A DNA stretch of 64,000 nt from Vogesella sp. XCS3 (GCF_020616155.1 NZ_CP085530.1:991501-1055500); one strand, 5' to 3'; counted from the stretch's first letter, positions 17,680-27,494 are shown. Program-made: numbers and translations. Notes: generated from the sequence alone by a model not told the origin.

Positions 17680-20249
17680 GTACGCCAGACCAGACACAAC
17701 AATACCGCCGCTGGCGCCAGGCGCTGCAGCAAGGCCGCGAAGCACTGGCCACGGAGTACCGCGAAACACGCAATGCGCGGCAGTATCTGGTCCGGCACGG
17801 GCTGCTGGTAGACGGCATCATCCGTTCGGCATGGGAGGTGCTTGGCATGGGCCAGCGCGCCGCCCTGCTGGCGGTGGGTGGCTACGGCCGCGGCCAACTC
17901 TTCCCCCATTCTGACATCGACCTGCTGCTGCTGCTGCCAGAAACCACCTCGCACAATCTGTCCGGCTTTGTGGAAACTTTTGTCAGCGCCATGTGGGATA
18001 TCGGGCTGGAGGTAGGCCACAGCGTACGCACCATCAGCGAGTGCCTGAGCGAGTCGCAGCTCGACATCACGGTAGAAACCACCCTGCTGGAAAACCGCCT
18101 GCTGGCCGGCAATATCACGCTATATCACCAGCTGAACCAGACAGTAGAAAAGCACCGTGACCCGATGCGCTTCCTGGAAGGCAAGCTGCTGGAACAACAG
18201 CAGCGCCACAACAAGCACTTCGGCGTCACCAGCAACCTGGAGCCCAACGTCAAGGAAAGCCCGGGCGGCCTGCGCGACCTGCACACCATCCTGTGGATCA
18301 GCAAGGCTATTGGCCTGGGGCAAAACTGGGACAGCCTGGCCCGCAACGAGATTCTCACCGCCTCCGAGGCGCGGCTGATTCATTACAGCGAGCGGCAGCT
18401 GGAGCAGATCCGCATCGACCTGCACCTGGCCGCGCGCCGCCGCGAAGACCGGCTGATTTTCGACCTGCAGCAGCAGGTAGCCACCATGAGCGGCCTGGAA
18501 GACGACAAGGCCAAGCGCGCCAGCGAACAGCTGATGCAGCGCTTTTATAAGTCCGCCAAAAACGTCAGCCAGCTCAACGGCATCCTGCTGCCCAACCTGC
18601 GTGCCCGTCTGCTATGCGACGTGCCGCGCATCACCCAGCAGCTGGACGAACACTTCTATAGCGTCAATGGCCTGCTGGGCATTTACGACAGCCAGGTGTT
18701 CGAGCGCCAGCCGTCTACCATTCTGCGCGCCTTCCTGCACCTGCAGCAGCACGAACTGGGTGGCATGGCCCCGCGCACCCTGCGCGGCTTGTGGCACGCG
18801 CGGCGCCAGATCAACGACCGCTTCCGCCGCGACCCGGAAAACCGCCAGCTGTTCATCCAGCTATTTCGCGCCGGCGGCGGGCTTACCCGCACCCTGCGCC
18901 GCATGAACTTGTACGGCGTGCTGGGCAAGTACCTGCCGGCGTTCGGCCGCATCATGGGCCAGATGCAGCACGACCTGTTCCACGTTTACACCGTGGACGA
19001 ACATATCCTGATGGTAGTGCGCAACCTGCGCCGCTTTGCCATACCAGCCTTCAACCACGAATACCCGCTGCTGTCGCGCCTGATCCACGAGTTCGACCGC
19101 CCGGAGCTGCTGTACGTAGCCGGCCTGCTGCACGACATTGCCAAAGGCCGCGGCGGCGACCACTCCGAGCTGGGCATGGTGGACGCAGCCCAATTCTGCG
19201 AAAACCACGGCATTAGCGGCGACGACCGCGACCTGGTGGTGTGGCTGGTACAGCAACACCTCACCATGTCGAGCGTGGCACAAAAGCAGGACATCTACGA
19301 CCCGGACACCATCCAGCAGTTTGCCGAACTGGTGACCACCCCCAGAAGATTGGCCGCACTGTATATCCTGACCGTGGCAGACATTCGCGGCACCAGCCCC
19401 AAGGTATGGAACGCCTGGAAAGCCAAGCTGCTGGAAGACCTGTTCTACGCTACCCGGCGCGCACTGCAACGCGGCGGCCATGTAGATATCAACTCCGAGC
19501 TGGAAGAGCGCAAGCAAGCTGCGCTGCGGCTGATGCGCCTGAATATCATGCCCGAAGGCGCCGAGACCCACTTCTGGCAAAAGCTGGAAACCGTGTACTT
19601 CCTGCGGCACGAAGCCAAGGAAATCGCCTGGCACACCCGCATGCTGGGGCGACTGGTAGACACCAAAGAGCCCGTAGTGCGGGCACGGCTATCCGAAGAC
19701 AAGGAAGGCTTGCAGCTGCTGGTTTACACCCCCGACCAGCCCGACCTGTTTGCCCGGCTGTGCGCTTTTCTGGGCCGCCACAACTACAGCATTGCAGACG
19801 CCAAGATCTACACCACACGCCATGGTTACGCGCTGGATACTTTCCATGTGTTCTTGCCAGAACACCACGAAGGCAACTATCGCGACCTGATCAATTTTGT
19901 AGAGTTCGAGCTGGCCGCTACCCTGCTGCGGCAAGACCCGATCAGCCTGCCGGCAAAAGGGCGGCTGAACCGGCACCAGAAGAACTTCCCCGTCAAACCG
20001 CAGGTACTGATTCGCCCGGACGACAAAGGCCGGCATTTTGTGCTGTCCATTGTGGCCGGTGACAACCAGGGCCTGCTGGCGCGCATTGCCAAGGTGCTGT
20101 CCGGCTATCAGGTGAGCGTGGATTCCGCCAAAATCATGACGCTGGGCGGACGCGTGGAAGACTCGTTCCTGCTCTCGTCGCCGCGCCTGTCCGACGACAA
20201 AGCGCTGCTGGCACTGGAAGCCGACCTGATCGAAGCATTGCGCGTCTAG
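17676..20249 (+). CDS. glnD: [Protein-PII] uridylyltransferase / uridylyl-removing enzyme
   Basis: Senses glutamine and uridylylates or de-uridylylates PII proteins, controlling nitrogen metabolism. The 857-aa chain has the nucleotidyltransferase motif GGYGRGQLFPHSDIDL (from about residue 68), an HD domain with LLHDIAKGRGGDH (about residue 483) and two C-terminal ACT domains (starting near 680 and 786). All key motifs are intact. Its ATG overlaps the lptG stop, an unusual operon partner. Its counterpart glnE is encoded about 31 kb downstream. Confidence 0.96.
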   Translation: MSTPDQTQQYRRWRQALQQGREALATEYRETRNARQYLVRHGLLVDGIIRSAWEVLGMGQRAALLAVGGYGRGQLFPHSDIDLLLLLPETTSHNLSGFVETFVSAMWDIGLEVGHSVRTISECLSESQLDITVETTLLENRLLAGNITLYHQLNQTVEKHRDPMRFLEGKLLEQQQRHNKHFGVTSNLEPNVKESPGGLRDLHTILWISKAIGLGQNWDSLARNEILTASEARLIHYSERQLEQIRIDLHLAARRREDRLIFDLQQQVATMSGLEDDKAKRASEQLMQRFYKSAKNVSQLNGILLPNLRARLLCDVPRITQQLDEHFYSVNGLLGIYDSQVFERQPSTILRAFLHLQQHELGGMAPRTLRGLWHARRQINDRFRRDPENRQLFIQLFRAGGGLTRTLRRMNLYGVLGKYLPAFGRIMGQMQHDLFHVYTVDEHILMVVRNLRRFAIPAFNHEYPLLSRLIHEFDRPELLYVAGLLHDIAKGRGGDHSELGMVDAAQFCENHGISGDDRDLVVWLVQQHLTMSSVAQKQDIYDPDTIQQFAELVTTPRRLAALYILTVADIRGTSPKVWNAWKAKLLEDLFYATRRALQRGGHVDINSELEERKQAALRLMRLNIMPEGAETHFWQKLETVYFLRHEAKEIAWHTRMLGRLVDTKEPVVRARLSEDKEGLQLLVYTPDQPDLFARLCAFLGRHNYSIADAKIYTTRHGYALDTFHVFLPEHHEGNYRDLINFVEFELAATLLRQDPISLPAKGRLNRHQKNFPVKPQVLIRPDDKGRHFVLSIVAGDNQGLLARIAKVLSGYQVSVDSAKIMTLGGRVEDSFLLSSPRLSDDKALLALEADLIEALRV

Positions 20250-20280
20250 CTGCGACACCAGCCCGTGCTGGCCGCATACA

Positions 20281-20316
20281 AAAAGCCCCTGCAGAGCAAA
20301 TCTGCAGGGGCTTTTT
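20281..20316. terminator. Bidirectional intrinsic terminator between glnD and the chemoreceptor gene
   Basis: Perfect 15-base arms AAAAGCCCCTGCAGA / TCTGCAGGGGCTTTT with a 5-base loop and T-runs both ways. It serves the convergent glnD and chemoreceptor genes. The stem is nearly the same as that of the terminator at 43681. Confidence 0.9.
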
Positions 20317-20342
20317 GCTTTGAGCGCATCACAGCTGCGGCA

Positions 20343-21944
20343 TTATGCTTCGCGCCGGAAATCCCGCGTGAGCTTTTCCATATCGCTGGCAGCCAGCTCC
20401 AGTCGCTGGGAGCTATCACAGACTACCTGTGCCGTATTGACGTTCTGCTCGCCCAATGCGGCCAACTGCTCCACCGAGGCTGCAACCTGATGCACCGACT
20501 CAGACTGGCTGGCCATCTGGGAAGATAAATTCAGCGAGAAATCACGCGCCTCATCCGCCACCCGCTGCAGGCTTTGCAAATGGCCGGCAGACTGGCGAAT
20601 CTCGTCGCTGACGCGGCCAACTTCAGCCGCAGACAAGTCCATCTTGCCCGCCACACCGTCGGTAATGGTGACAATGTGCTGCACCAGCCGGGTAATGCTT
20701 TCCGTGGTCTGCGCGGTACGTTCGGCCAACTTGCGCACCTCGTCCGCCACCACGGCAAAGCCGCGCCCCGACTCGCCTGCCCGGGCAGACTCAATCGCCG
20801 CGTTCAACGCCAGCAAGTTGGTCTGGTCGGCGATCTCGTGAATCAGGTCAGTCATGCCTTTGATCTTGGCAATCGCCGACTCCAGCTCGCCCAACTCGGT
20901 CTTGGACTGATTGACCACCGCAACCGCTTGGCCTGCCGTGGCCTCGGCCAGTTTCATGACAGCCTGGCCATCAGTAGCGGCACGGCGTGTCGCCTCGGCA
21001 CCGCGCACGCTTTCTTCGGTCATGGCCACAATACGGCCCACCGACTCGGTAATCGCCATCATGGATTCGCTGATGTGATTCAGCCCTCCGCCCTGCTCGC
21101 GGGCGCGGTCTACCAGCGCCGACATTTCGCTACCCAGCTGCGCTGCCTGCTTGTGCGTAAGGCTACTGGTTGCCAGCGTATCCGCCACCATGGCACGCAG
21201 GCTGAGACGCAGGGTTTCCAGGCTATCGGTCATACGCCCGATCTGCCCGCCCAGATTAGCGTGCAATGGCTGCTCCAGACGCCCCTCGCCCAGCGCACGC
21301 AAACCACGGTGAATCACAGCCATCGCCTGGGCTTCACTACGACGCCACCAGAACGAGGTAGCACTCAAGCCCACGACCCCCACCAGCGCCAGACCCAGCC
21401 GCGGCATATCCTGCAGGCCAGGCACCGCCCCAGCCGCAAACAGCAGGCTGACAAACAGGCCGGTGAGGCCGAAACCAATCTTGCCACTATCTTTACGGCC
21501 GGCGTACGCCTTTAACGTAGAGCCCAGCACCGCTTGCTTGTTGCGCACCTGCTGGTATAACGCCTCGGCCGCAGCAACATCCTGCCGGCTAGGCGTACTG
21601 CGCACCGAGACATAACCCTGCACTTGGCCACGCACGGTAAGGGGCGTTACGTATGCCTCCACCCAGTAAAAATCGCCATTCTTGGCACGGTTTTTCACGA
21701 TGCCACGCCATGGCTTACCCGTTTTTACCGTGTCCCATAAATCGGCGAACGCCTCGGGCGGCATGTCCGGGTGGCGGACAATATTGTGATTCACCCCCAA
21801 GAGCTCGCTCTCCTCGAAGCCGCTGATGTCGATGAAAGCCCGGTTGGCATAGGTAATCGCCCCCTTCAGGTCTGTCTTGGTAACAATCGGGCGCTGCGGG
21901 TCGAGGAACAGCTCATTGGCCGTTACAGGGGTATTGATCTTCAT
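20343..21944 (-). CDS. Aer-like methyl-accepting chemotaxis protein with N-terminal PAS domain
   Basis: 533-aa chemoreceptor. The N-terminal PAS domain (about residues 15-120) carries Aer-type signatures [14 protein letters not shown] and [10 protein letters not shown], so FAD-based redox or energy taxis is likely. Two close hydrophobic segments (about residues 155-200) form a membrane hairpin without a periplasmic sensor domain, as in Aer. A HAMP-like stretch and the signalling tip follow, with the highly conserved [19 protein letters not shown]. It ends in ...LTRDFRREA without a CheR/CheB-docking pentapeptide. It is divergent from the EAL gene at 22089. Confidence 0.93.
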   Translation of the reverse strand: MKINTPVTANELFLDPQRPIVTKTDLKGAITYANRAFIDISGFEESELLGVNHNIVRHPDMPPEAFADLWDTVKTGKPWRGIVKNRAKNGDFYWVEAYVTPLTVRGQVQGYVSVRSTPSRQDVAAAEALYQQVRNKQAVLGSTLKAYAGRKDSGKIGFGLTGLFVSLLFAAGAVPGLQDMPRLGLALVGVVGLSATSFWWRRSEAQAMAVIHRGLRALGEGRLEQPLHANLGGQIGRMTDSLETLRLSLRAMVADTLATSSLTHKQAAQLGSEMSALVDRAREQGGGLNHISESMMAITESVGRIVAMTEESVRGAEATRRAATDGQAVMKLAEATAGQAVAVVNQSKTELGELESAIAKIKGMTDLIHEIADQTNLLALNAAIESARAGESGRGFAVVADEVRKLAERTAQTTESITRLVQHIVTITDGVAGKMDLSAAEVGRVSDEIRQSAGHLQSLQRVADEARDFSLNLSSQMASQSESVHQVAASVEQLAALGEQNVNTAQVVCDSSQRLELAASDMEKLTRDFRREA

Positions 21945-22088
21945 GGCGGATTCTTCTGTGTGTGGTCGCAGAATTCTATCATTTATAAGTGAATACTAAT
22001 CAAATATACATCTATTGCCATGTGAAACACTTCTCACCGACCGCGTAACGCAGTACATTACTGCTAACGATAATTAATATCAAAGAAC

Positions 22089-22829
22089 ATGCCGCCCCTG
22101 TCAGACACCCCAGGCTTCGACACCGAAACCCTGCTGGACATCATCGAGCATCAGCGCATTGGCGCCGAGTTCCAGCCCATCAAGCACACTTACACCCTTG
22201 ACACTATAGGCCACGAGGCACTGGCACGCTTCTATAGACACAGCGGCCAGCCCATACCGCCACAAAGCGTGTTTGCCACCCTGCACGACTCCCCTGTTAC
22301 CCTGGTGCAGGCCGAGCTGATGAGCAAGCGCTGGCAAATAGAAAGCGCCCCGTCTGACGGCCTGCTGTTTCTGAACCTGGACCCGGATGCCTTTACCGTC
22401 AGCAGCGCGGCACCCGACCAGCACCCCATGTTGCAGCTACTGGGTGAGCCAGACCGGATTGTGGTTGAAATCATCGAAAACGCCAGCATCCAGGATGCAG
22501 ACCGTAGCATGTGGCTTGCCCAATGCCTGGCAGAGCGCGGCATACAGACCGCACTGGACGACATAGGCGGTGTCGGCACCATGCTATCGCTACCGATTTT
22601 GTGCAGCGTGGACATATTCAAATTCGACCGCCACTGGCTGCAAGCCATCCATCAGCCGGCACAAAGGCGCATGCTGACCATGCTGCTGCGCTATGCAAAA
22701 GAAGAAGGCAAAAAAACCATTCTGGAAGGAATAGAAACGGAAGAAGACCTGGCTATTGCCAGACAATTGGAAGTGGATTACGTACAGGGTTATTTATTCA
22801 GACCTGAATTTATCAATACGCGGGTCTGA
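22089..22829 (+). CDS. Stand-alone EAL domain protein (c-di-GMP phosphodiesterase or receptor)
   Basis: 246 aa, an EAL domain with almost nothing else. It starts near residue 43 with EALARFYRH. The metal and base residues appear present but in altered contexts: LNLDPDAF, VEIIENA (usual EITE), LDDIGGVGT (usual DDFGTG), IFKFDRH, LEGIE and VQGYLF. The loop-6 change DFG to DIG may lower or alter activity, so it could be a weak enzyme or a c-di-GMP receptor. The ribosome site before 22089 is poor (CAAAGAAC). It is divergent from the Aer-like receptor, so both may share regulatory DNA at 21945-22088, which is AT-rich and otherwise featureless. Confidence 0.85.
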   Translation: MPPLSDTPGFDTETLLDIIEHQRIGAEFQPIKHTYTLDTIGHEALARFYRHSGQPIPPQSVFATLHDSPVTLVQAELMSKRWQIESAPSDGLLFLNLDPDAFTVSSAAPDQHPMLQLLGEPDRIVVEIIENASIQDADRSMWLAQCLAERGIQTALDDIGGVGTMLSLPILCSVDIFKFDRHWLQAIHQPAQRRMLTMLLRYAKEEGKKTILEGIETEEDLAIARQLEVDYVQGYLFRPEFINTRV

Positions 22830-22835
22830 AAATAT

Positions 22836-22863
22836 AGCGGCCAACCTTTGCAAGTTGGCCGCA
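22836..22863. repeat. Inverted pair of the uptake-sequence-like decamer at a convergent junction
   Basis: GCGGCCAAC-CTTTGCAA-GTTGGCCGC forms a perfect 9-base stem with an 8-base loop; the right arm is the complete decamer GTTGGCCGCA (22854-22863). It lies between the convergent EAL and guaC genes, 7 bases after the first stop and 6 before the other. It probably acts as a terminator stem, although the following T-run is short. Neisseria DNA uptake sequences are often placed in exactly this way. Confidence 0.65.
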
Positions 22864-22868
22864 TGGTT

Positions 22869-23819
22869 TTATCGCGCTACGACAATCAATTCAACCTGGC
22901 GAAGGGCAGCAATATCTTTACCGCCAGCATAGCTGATAGACGATTGCAAATCTTCTTTCAACTCGACCAGCACACGCCCCATTCGGCCTTTATATTCAAC
23001 CAGGATTTTTTTACCTTCTACGTTTTTGTATTCACCCTTGTTGAATTGCGAGGCACTGCCAAAGTATTCCTTGTAGTGTTTTCCGTTTATTTCCACAATC
23101 TCGCCCGCAGATTCATCATAACCGGCAAATAAGGAACCCGCCATCACCATGGTGGCGCCGCAGGCCAGTGCTTTGGCCACATCGCCGTGCTCCACAATAC
23201 CGCCGTCAGCAATCACCGGTATGGTTACTGCCGCGGCACAATCCTGCACCGTGGAAATCATCGGCCGATGGAAGCCGGTTTTGTTCTTGGTAATGCACAC
23301 ACGCCCGCCGGCAATGCCCGCCTTGATGGCATCGCAACCCCATGCCTGCAAGTCACGCGCCGCTTCTGCCGTCGCGATATTGCCACCAATCAGGAAACTG
23401 GCAGGGAACATCTGCTTGACCAGCTTGATCATGCGCTCGGCCTTGACGCACCACGCATTGGCAATATCCAGGGTGATGTATTCCGGCGTAAGGCCTGCGT
23501 CTTTCAGGGCCTGAAGCTGCTCGATAGTATCGTCATTCACACCAACGCTAATCGAAGCAAACAAGCCTTTTTGCTGCATATCGGCTACAAATGCAACGGT
23601 ATCCACATTAAAGCGGTGCATGGTGTAAAACCAGCCTTGTCGGGCGAAATATTCACACGTTTCAGCATCGACAACACTTTTCATATTCGAGGCATACAAC
23701 GGCATATCAAAACGCCGCGGGCCAAACTGTACCGAGGTATCACACTCTTTACGGCTATCCACAACAGTTTTTCGTGGTACCAGGTAAACATCGCCATAGT
23801 TCAATTCGGTCTTGTGCAT
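22869..23819 (-). CDS. guaC: GMP reductase
   Basis: Converts GMP to IMP with NADPH, in purine salvage. The 316-aa protein is a TIM-barrel of the IMPDH/GMPR superfamily. It has the catalytic Cys loop GIAGGRVCITKNKTG, IADGGIVEHGDVAKAL and GSLFAGYDES. The EYFGSASQFNKGE flap resembles the GuaC2 type found in Firmicutes and some proteobacteria rather than the E. coli enzyme. The start at 23819 (MHKTEL) is favoured over the in-frame ATG at 23831 because GGAG precedes it at normal spacing. Confidence 0.93.
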   Translation of the reverse strand: MHKTELNYGDVYLVPRKTVVDSRKECDTSVQFGPRRFDMPLYASNMKSVVDAETCEYFARQGWFYTMHRFNVDTVAFVADMQQKGLFASISVGVNDDTIEQLQALKDAGLTPEYITLDIANAWCVKAERMIKLVKQMFPASFLIGGNIATAEAARDLQAWGCDAIKAGIAGGRVCITKNKTGFHRPMISTVQDCAAAVTIPVIADGGIVEHGDVAKALACGATMVMAGSLFAGYDESAGEIVEINGKHYKEYFGSASQFNKGEYKNVEGKKILVEYKGRMGRVLVELKEDLQSSISYAGGKDIAALRQVELIVVAR

Positions 23820-23883
23820 GATGCGCTCCATCTATTTGGGGTGACATGCCGCCGTTCCGGATAGCGACATAAATATGGGGGCC

Positions 23884-23918
23884 CCAAAAATAAAAGCGGA
23901 AGCCAATGGCTCCCGCTT
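23884..23918 (-). terminator. Intrinsic terminator downstream of the ParA-like gene
   Basis: On the minus strand AAGCGGGAGCC-ATT-GGCTTCCGCTT (11-base arms, one mismatch) is followed by TTTATTTTTGGGG. It separates the ParA gene from guaC, so guaC needs its own promoter in the 23820-23883 interval. Confidence 0.75.
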
Positions 23919-24032
23919 GCATTTATCCCTGCGCTTGCCTCCGCAGAGGGCGCGCACAAACATTTCAAATCTACAGCTCAAGCACCCTAGTGTCAACCAC
24001 AAAAGACAATTTCTTGCCGCCAGCCGTCATGT

Positions 24033-24659
24033 TCAATTGTCCAGCCAGTCGATAATGCTTTGCCAGGCTTCACGTTCCTTGCTGGCGCGGGCCGGAGGCA
24101 GGTCGAATAGTGTCTGGCCCATGGCAACGGCCTGGACGTATAGCTGGGTATTACGCAAATAGCCGATCACCGGCACCCCCAGCCCGTCTAGGAATTGCTG
24201 CAGATCGCGCGCAGACTTGGTGCGCGAATCAATGCGCATCCCCACCACGCCGACAAAGGCCTTCTGCTTGCGCACTGCCTTCTCCTGCAGCAGCACCTCA
24301 AAAAAATCACGGCTGGCCCACATGTCAAAAGGAGACGGCTGGATGGGCACGATGACGCGATCCACCTTGGCCACCAGTGCGGCCAACTTCTTACCATGCA
24401 AGCCGGCGGGGCTATCCAGCACAATAACCTGCGTACCCTTCGGCGGACGAGCCGGCTCCCCTGCCACCACCTTCCAGCCGTCAATCGGTGGCAGTGCCTC
24501 ATCGCGACACGCCAGCCAGGCCAGCGAAGACTGCTGGCGATCCACATCGCCCAGCATGATGCGCGTGCCCTGCGCGGCATAAAAACCGGCCAGATTGGTA
24601 GACAAGGTCGATTTGCCACTCCCCCCCTTGGGGTTGGCCACCAGTATCGAATACGCCAT
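24033..24659 (-). CDS. Orphan ParA/MinD-family ATPase
   Basis: 208-aa deviant Walker ATPase with KGGSGKST at residues 11-18, GDVDRQQSS, and VIVLDSPAG as the Walker B-like strand. The DxDxQ-type pattern and small size match orphan ParA proteins, such as those positioning chemotaxis clusters or other cargo. No parB or parS is next to it, so chromosome partition is not implied. The target is unknown. It is followed by a terminator, appears monocistronic, and is divergent from the HAD phosphatase gene. Confidence 0.88.
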   Translation of the reverse strand: MAYSILVANPKGGSGKSTLSTNLAGFYAAQGTRIMLGDVDRQQSSLAWLACRDEALPPIDGWKVVAGEPARPPKGTQVIVLDSPAGLHGKKLAALVAKVDRVIVPIQPSPFDMWASRDFFEVLLQEKAVRKQKAFVGVVGMRIDSRTKSARDLQQFLDGLGVPVIGYLRNTQLYVQAVAMGQTLFDLPPARASKEREAWQSIIDWLDN

Positions 24660-24754
24660 AAATACTTTCTGCTATGCAAGCTGCGCACCCCGTAACGTGC
24701 ACCCTACTGCCTGCTGGTTTATGCTGCGAAGTCCAAACTGATCATGATTTTGCC

Positions 24755-25426
24755 ATGACAACACCTGCCCGCCCCTTTGCCGCCCTGCTGTTCGATATGG
24801 ATGGCCTGATGATAGATACCGAGGCGCTGTCCGAGCGCGCGTGGCAGCAAACTGCTGCCGAGCAGGGCATCCCCCTGAGCCACGCGCAACTGCAGATGAT
24901 GGTGGGGCTATCCACCGAACGCTGCCTGCAGTACCTGGCCGACACCCTGCCTGACGGACATGATGTGCAGGCTTTTGGCCAGCTGGCACGGCAGCGCTAC
25001 CACCAGATGCTACACCAGGAAGAGATCCCGCTTAAGCCCGGCATACTTGATCTACTGGACTGGTGCACCAGGGAAAACCTGCCGCGCGCCGTAGGCACGG
25101 CCACGCAACGCTCACTGGCAGACCTCAAACTGGCGCGCACTGGCTTGCAACGCTATTTCACCCATACCGTAGCCGGCGATGAAGTAGCACATAGCAAGCC
25201 GGCCCCGGATGTCTACCTGCAGGCCGCCACGCTGCTGGGCGTTGCACCCGCAGACTGCATCGTGCTCGAAGACTCGCCGCATGGCGCCCAGGCTGCGCTG
25301 GCCGCCAATATGCGAGTCATCATTATTCCCGACCTGGCACCACCGCCTGTCCATATAGCAAAACAGGCCCTGGCGGTGTGCCAGGACCTGTATGCAGCAC
25401 AGGCCTTGCTGGCAAGGCTGATTTAA
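24755..25426 (+). CDS. HAD family phosphatase (beta-phosphoglucomutase-like)
   Basis: 223-aa HAD subfamily IA enzyme. The nucleophile and acid pair are D14 and D16 (LLFDMDGLMIDTE), followed by a helical cap, VGTATQRSLAD as motif II, SKPAPDVYLQAA with the motif III Lys, and VLEDSPHGAQAA as motif IV. The substrate is not evident; sugar phosphates or nucleotides are common in the family. Start: the ATG at 24755 gives the standard N-terminus; the in-frame ATG at 24674 would add 27 non-conserved residues. Its stop overlaps the stop of the opposite DHH gene by 4 bases. Confidence 0.88.
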   Translation: MTTPARPFAALLFDMDGLMIDTEALSERAWQQTAAEQGIPLSHAQLQMMVGLSTERCLQYLADTLPDGHDVQAFGQLARQRYHQMLHQEEIPLKPGILDLLDWCTRENLPRAVGTATQRSLADLKLARTGLQRYFTHTVAGDEVAHSKPAPDVYLQAATLLGVAPADCIVLEDSPHGAQAALAANMRVIIIPDLAPPPVHIAKQALAVCQDLYAAQALLARLI

Positions 25427-26355
25427 CCGTCGGCATTAATCCGACCAATCAGCTCACCCAGCACCGCAACGGCCTGCTCGTTCTCAACCTGGCAGGTACC
25501 GGCGGCTTCGTGGCCGCCACCACCGTATTCCAGCATCAACGCACCCACATTCGTCTTGCTGCTGCGATCCAGGATGGACTTGCCGGTGGCAAATACCGTG
25601 TTTTGCTTGTTCAGGCCCCAAAGCACGTGAATGGAAATATTGCACTGCGGGTACATGGCGTAGATGGCAAAGCGGTTGATCGGGTGGATCAGGTCCTCTT
25701 CACGCAGATCCAGCACTACCAGGTTGCCGTGTACCGTTGCGCAGCGCTCGATCTGCTCACGCGCTTTGGGCTCGTGCTCGAAATACAGCTCAACCCGCTC
25801 TTTGACATCAGGCAAAGCCAGAATTTCTTCGATGGTATGATTACGGCAGTACTGGATCAGATCCATCATCAGCGCGTAGTTGCTGATACGGAACTCGCGG
25901 AAACGCCCCAGCCCCGTGCGCGCATCCATCAGATAGTTCAGCAACACCCAGTCTTTGGGTGCCAGAATTTCGTCACGGCTGAATTGCGCGGCGTCTGCCT
26001 TGTCAACCGCCTCCATCATATCGTCGCTGATACTGGTAAAACGCGCTTTGCCACCATAGTAGTCGTACACCACACGGGCTGCCGATGGCGCATCGGGGTC
26101 GATCACATGGTTGGTGATTTCACCGGTGTTACGCAAAGTCTCGGAAAAGTGATGGTCAAACGCCAGATAAGCGCCCGGCACGTAAGGCAGGTTGGTAGTG
26201 ATATCTCGACTGGTGATCTCCACCTTGCCGTCCTGCATGTCTTTCGGGTGGACAAACTTGATCTCGTCTATCAGATCCAGCTCATTAAGCAGTACAGCGC
26301 AGACCAAACCATCAAAGTCACTGCGGGTTACCAAACGATACTTTTCATAGGCCAT
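25423..26355 (-). CDS. DHH family phosphoesterase
   Basis: 310-aa predicted manganese-dependent phosphoesterase. Motif I is RSDFDG (D13, D15), and the DHH motif itself is FDHH at residues 66-69. A C-terminal DHHA1 domain ends with the glycine-rich GGGGHEAAGTC. Relatives act on short oligonucleotides, cyclic dinucleotides, pyrophosphate or polyphosphate; the choice cannot be made from sequence. The start MAYEKYRL at 26355 has GGAG upstream; an in-frame ATG at 26487 is unlikely. Confidence 0.87.
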   Translation of the reverse strand: MAYEKYRLVTRSDFDGLVCAVLLNELDLIDEIKFVHPKDMQDGKVEITSRDITTNLPYVPGAYLAFDHHFSETLRNTGEITNHVIDPDAPSAARVVYDYYGGKARFTSISDDMMEAVDKADAAQFSRDEILAPKDWVLLNYLMDARTGLGRFREFRISNYALMMDLIQYCRNHTIEEILALPDVKERVELYFEHEPKAREQIERCATVHGNLVVLDLREEDLIHPINRFAIYAMYPQCNISIHVLWGLNKQNTVFATGKSILDRSSKTNVGALMLEYGGGGHEAAGTCQVENEQAVAVLGELIGRINADG

Positions 26356-26622
26356 AATGGATCTCCAGCTTGAAGCCGTATTAATCAGGCGAACAGCCCA
26401 TAATAGCGTGCCGGCTGCATTTTGCGCGCAGGAAATCAGCATATTCACCATGCCGCCGCCAACATCGCATTGAAATTTCCTTGCCATTCATCCACTTCGC
26501 TGCAGCACGCAGCACGACACTGCCGTGATAGCTGCAACCTAAATGATGCACAGTTGGGCAACAGGCTACGCAACGACGACGATTGACGCCGAATGAACGA
26601 AAAGCCTGCCCCATTGTCACAC

Positions 26623-26651
26623 TTGTCTTGCATTTAGCCTGCCCCCATAAT
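26623..26651 (+). promoter_or_regulatory. Likely sigma-70 promoter of the yciB-yciI-bolA operon
   Basis: TTGTCT (26623-26628), a 17-base spacer and CATAAT (26646-26651), 8 bases before the yciB ATG. The very short leader would leave no Shine-Dalgarno site. The rest of the 303-base gap 26356-26658 shows no gene and no clear repeat. Confidence 0.4.
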
Positions 26652-26658
26652 CCTGCAC

Positions 26659-27192
26659 ATGAAATTTCTCTCCGACCTGTTTCCAGTCATCCTGTTCTTT
26701 GGCTGCTACTGGCTGACCAAGGACATGTTCCTGGCCACCGGTATCGCCATTGCCGCTACCACAATCATGGTGGCGCTGACCTGGTTCAAACACAAAAAAG
26801 TGGAAACCATGCAATGGATCAGCCTGGGGCTGATCGTCGTTATGGGCGGCGCCACACTCTTGCTGCACGACAAGCATTTCATCATGTGGAAGCCTACCGT
26901 GCTGTACTGGCTGATGGGCAGCGGCCTGATCATTGGCCAGCTCACCGGACGCTTCGGCATGAAGAGCCTGATGGGCAGCCAGTTACAGCTGCCTGACGCT
27001 GTGTGGAAAAAGCTGAATCTGGCTTGGGCGGCCTTCTTTCTGGTCTTGGGTGGCATCAACCTGTTTGTTGCCTTTACCTTCAGCGAAGAAACCTGGGTGA
27101 GCTTCAAACTGTTTGGCGGCTTCGGCCTGATGATTGCCTTTGTCATTGCGCAAAGCCTGTACCTGTCGAAATATATTGAGGAGACACCTTGA
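26659..27192 (+). CDS. yciB: Inner membrane protein YciB (septation protein A / IspZ family)
   Basis: 177-aa polytopic inner-membrane protein (E. coli YciB 179 aa) implicated in envelope integrity and septation. The N-terminus [20 protein letters not shown] and the motifs [10 protein letters not shown] and [12 protein letters not shown] are characteristic, with about five membrane segments. It heads a run of five tightly spaced genes; the stop overlaps the yciI start by one base. Confidence 0.94.
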   Translation: MKFLSDLFPVILFFGCYWLTKDMFLATGIAIAATTIMVALTWFKHKKVETMQWISLGLIVVMGGATLLLHDKHFIMWKPTVLYWLMGSGLIIGQLTGRFGMKSLMGSQLQLPDAVWKKLNLAWAAFFLVLGGINLFVAFTFSEETWVSFKLFGGFGLMIAFVIAQSLYLSKYIEETP

Positions 27193-27494
27193 TGCTGTAC
27201 GCCATTACCGGCCAGGACGTTGCCGACTCGCTGGCTCAACGCATGGCCGCACGCCCTGCCCACCTGGAGCGCCTGCAAGCACTTCAGGCGGAAGGCAGGC
27301 TGATACTGGCCGGCCCTTTTCCTGCCGTAGACAGTAACGACCCTGGCACTGCAGGCTTCAGCGGCAGCCTCATCGTCGCCGAATTCGCCAGCCTGCAAGC
27401 GGCACAAAGCTGGGCAGACGCCGACCCTTATGTTGCGGCCGGCGTCTATGCCTCGGTTAGCGTCAAACCATTCCGCAAAGTATTGCCTGCATGA
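27192..27494 (+). CDS. YciI family protein
   Basis: 100-aa small cytoplasmic protein of the YciI fold (dimeric alpha+beta barrel). It shows the conserved N-terminal strand [30 protein letters not shown] with the family His and Asp/Gly pattern, and [18 protein letters not shown]. The biochemical role is not established for the family. The start overlaps the yciB stop and the stop overlaps bolA by 4 bases; this yciB-yciI-bolA order is common in betaproteobacteria. Confidence 0.9.
   Translation: MLYAITGQDVADSLAQRMAARPAHLERLQALQAEGRLILAGPFPAVDSNDPGTAGFSGSLIVAEFASLQAAQSWADADPYVAAGVYASVSVKPFRKVLPA

Noticed and set aside
24001..24032. Chance that the decamer repeat is the known Neisseria uptake sequence
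   Set aside because: No GCCGTCTGAA or close dialect was noticed in the window; the repeated word GTTGGCCGCA shares no recognisable core with it.
24033..24659. ParA gene as part of a partition or defence system
   Set aside because: No parB, centromere-like repeats or partner gene is adjacent; neighbours are guaC and a HAD phosphatase, so only an orphan ATPase is called.
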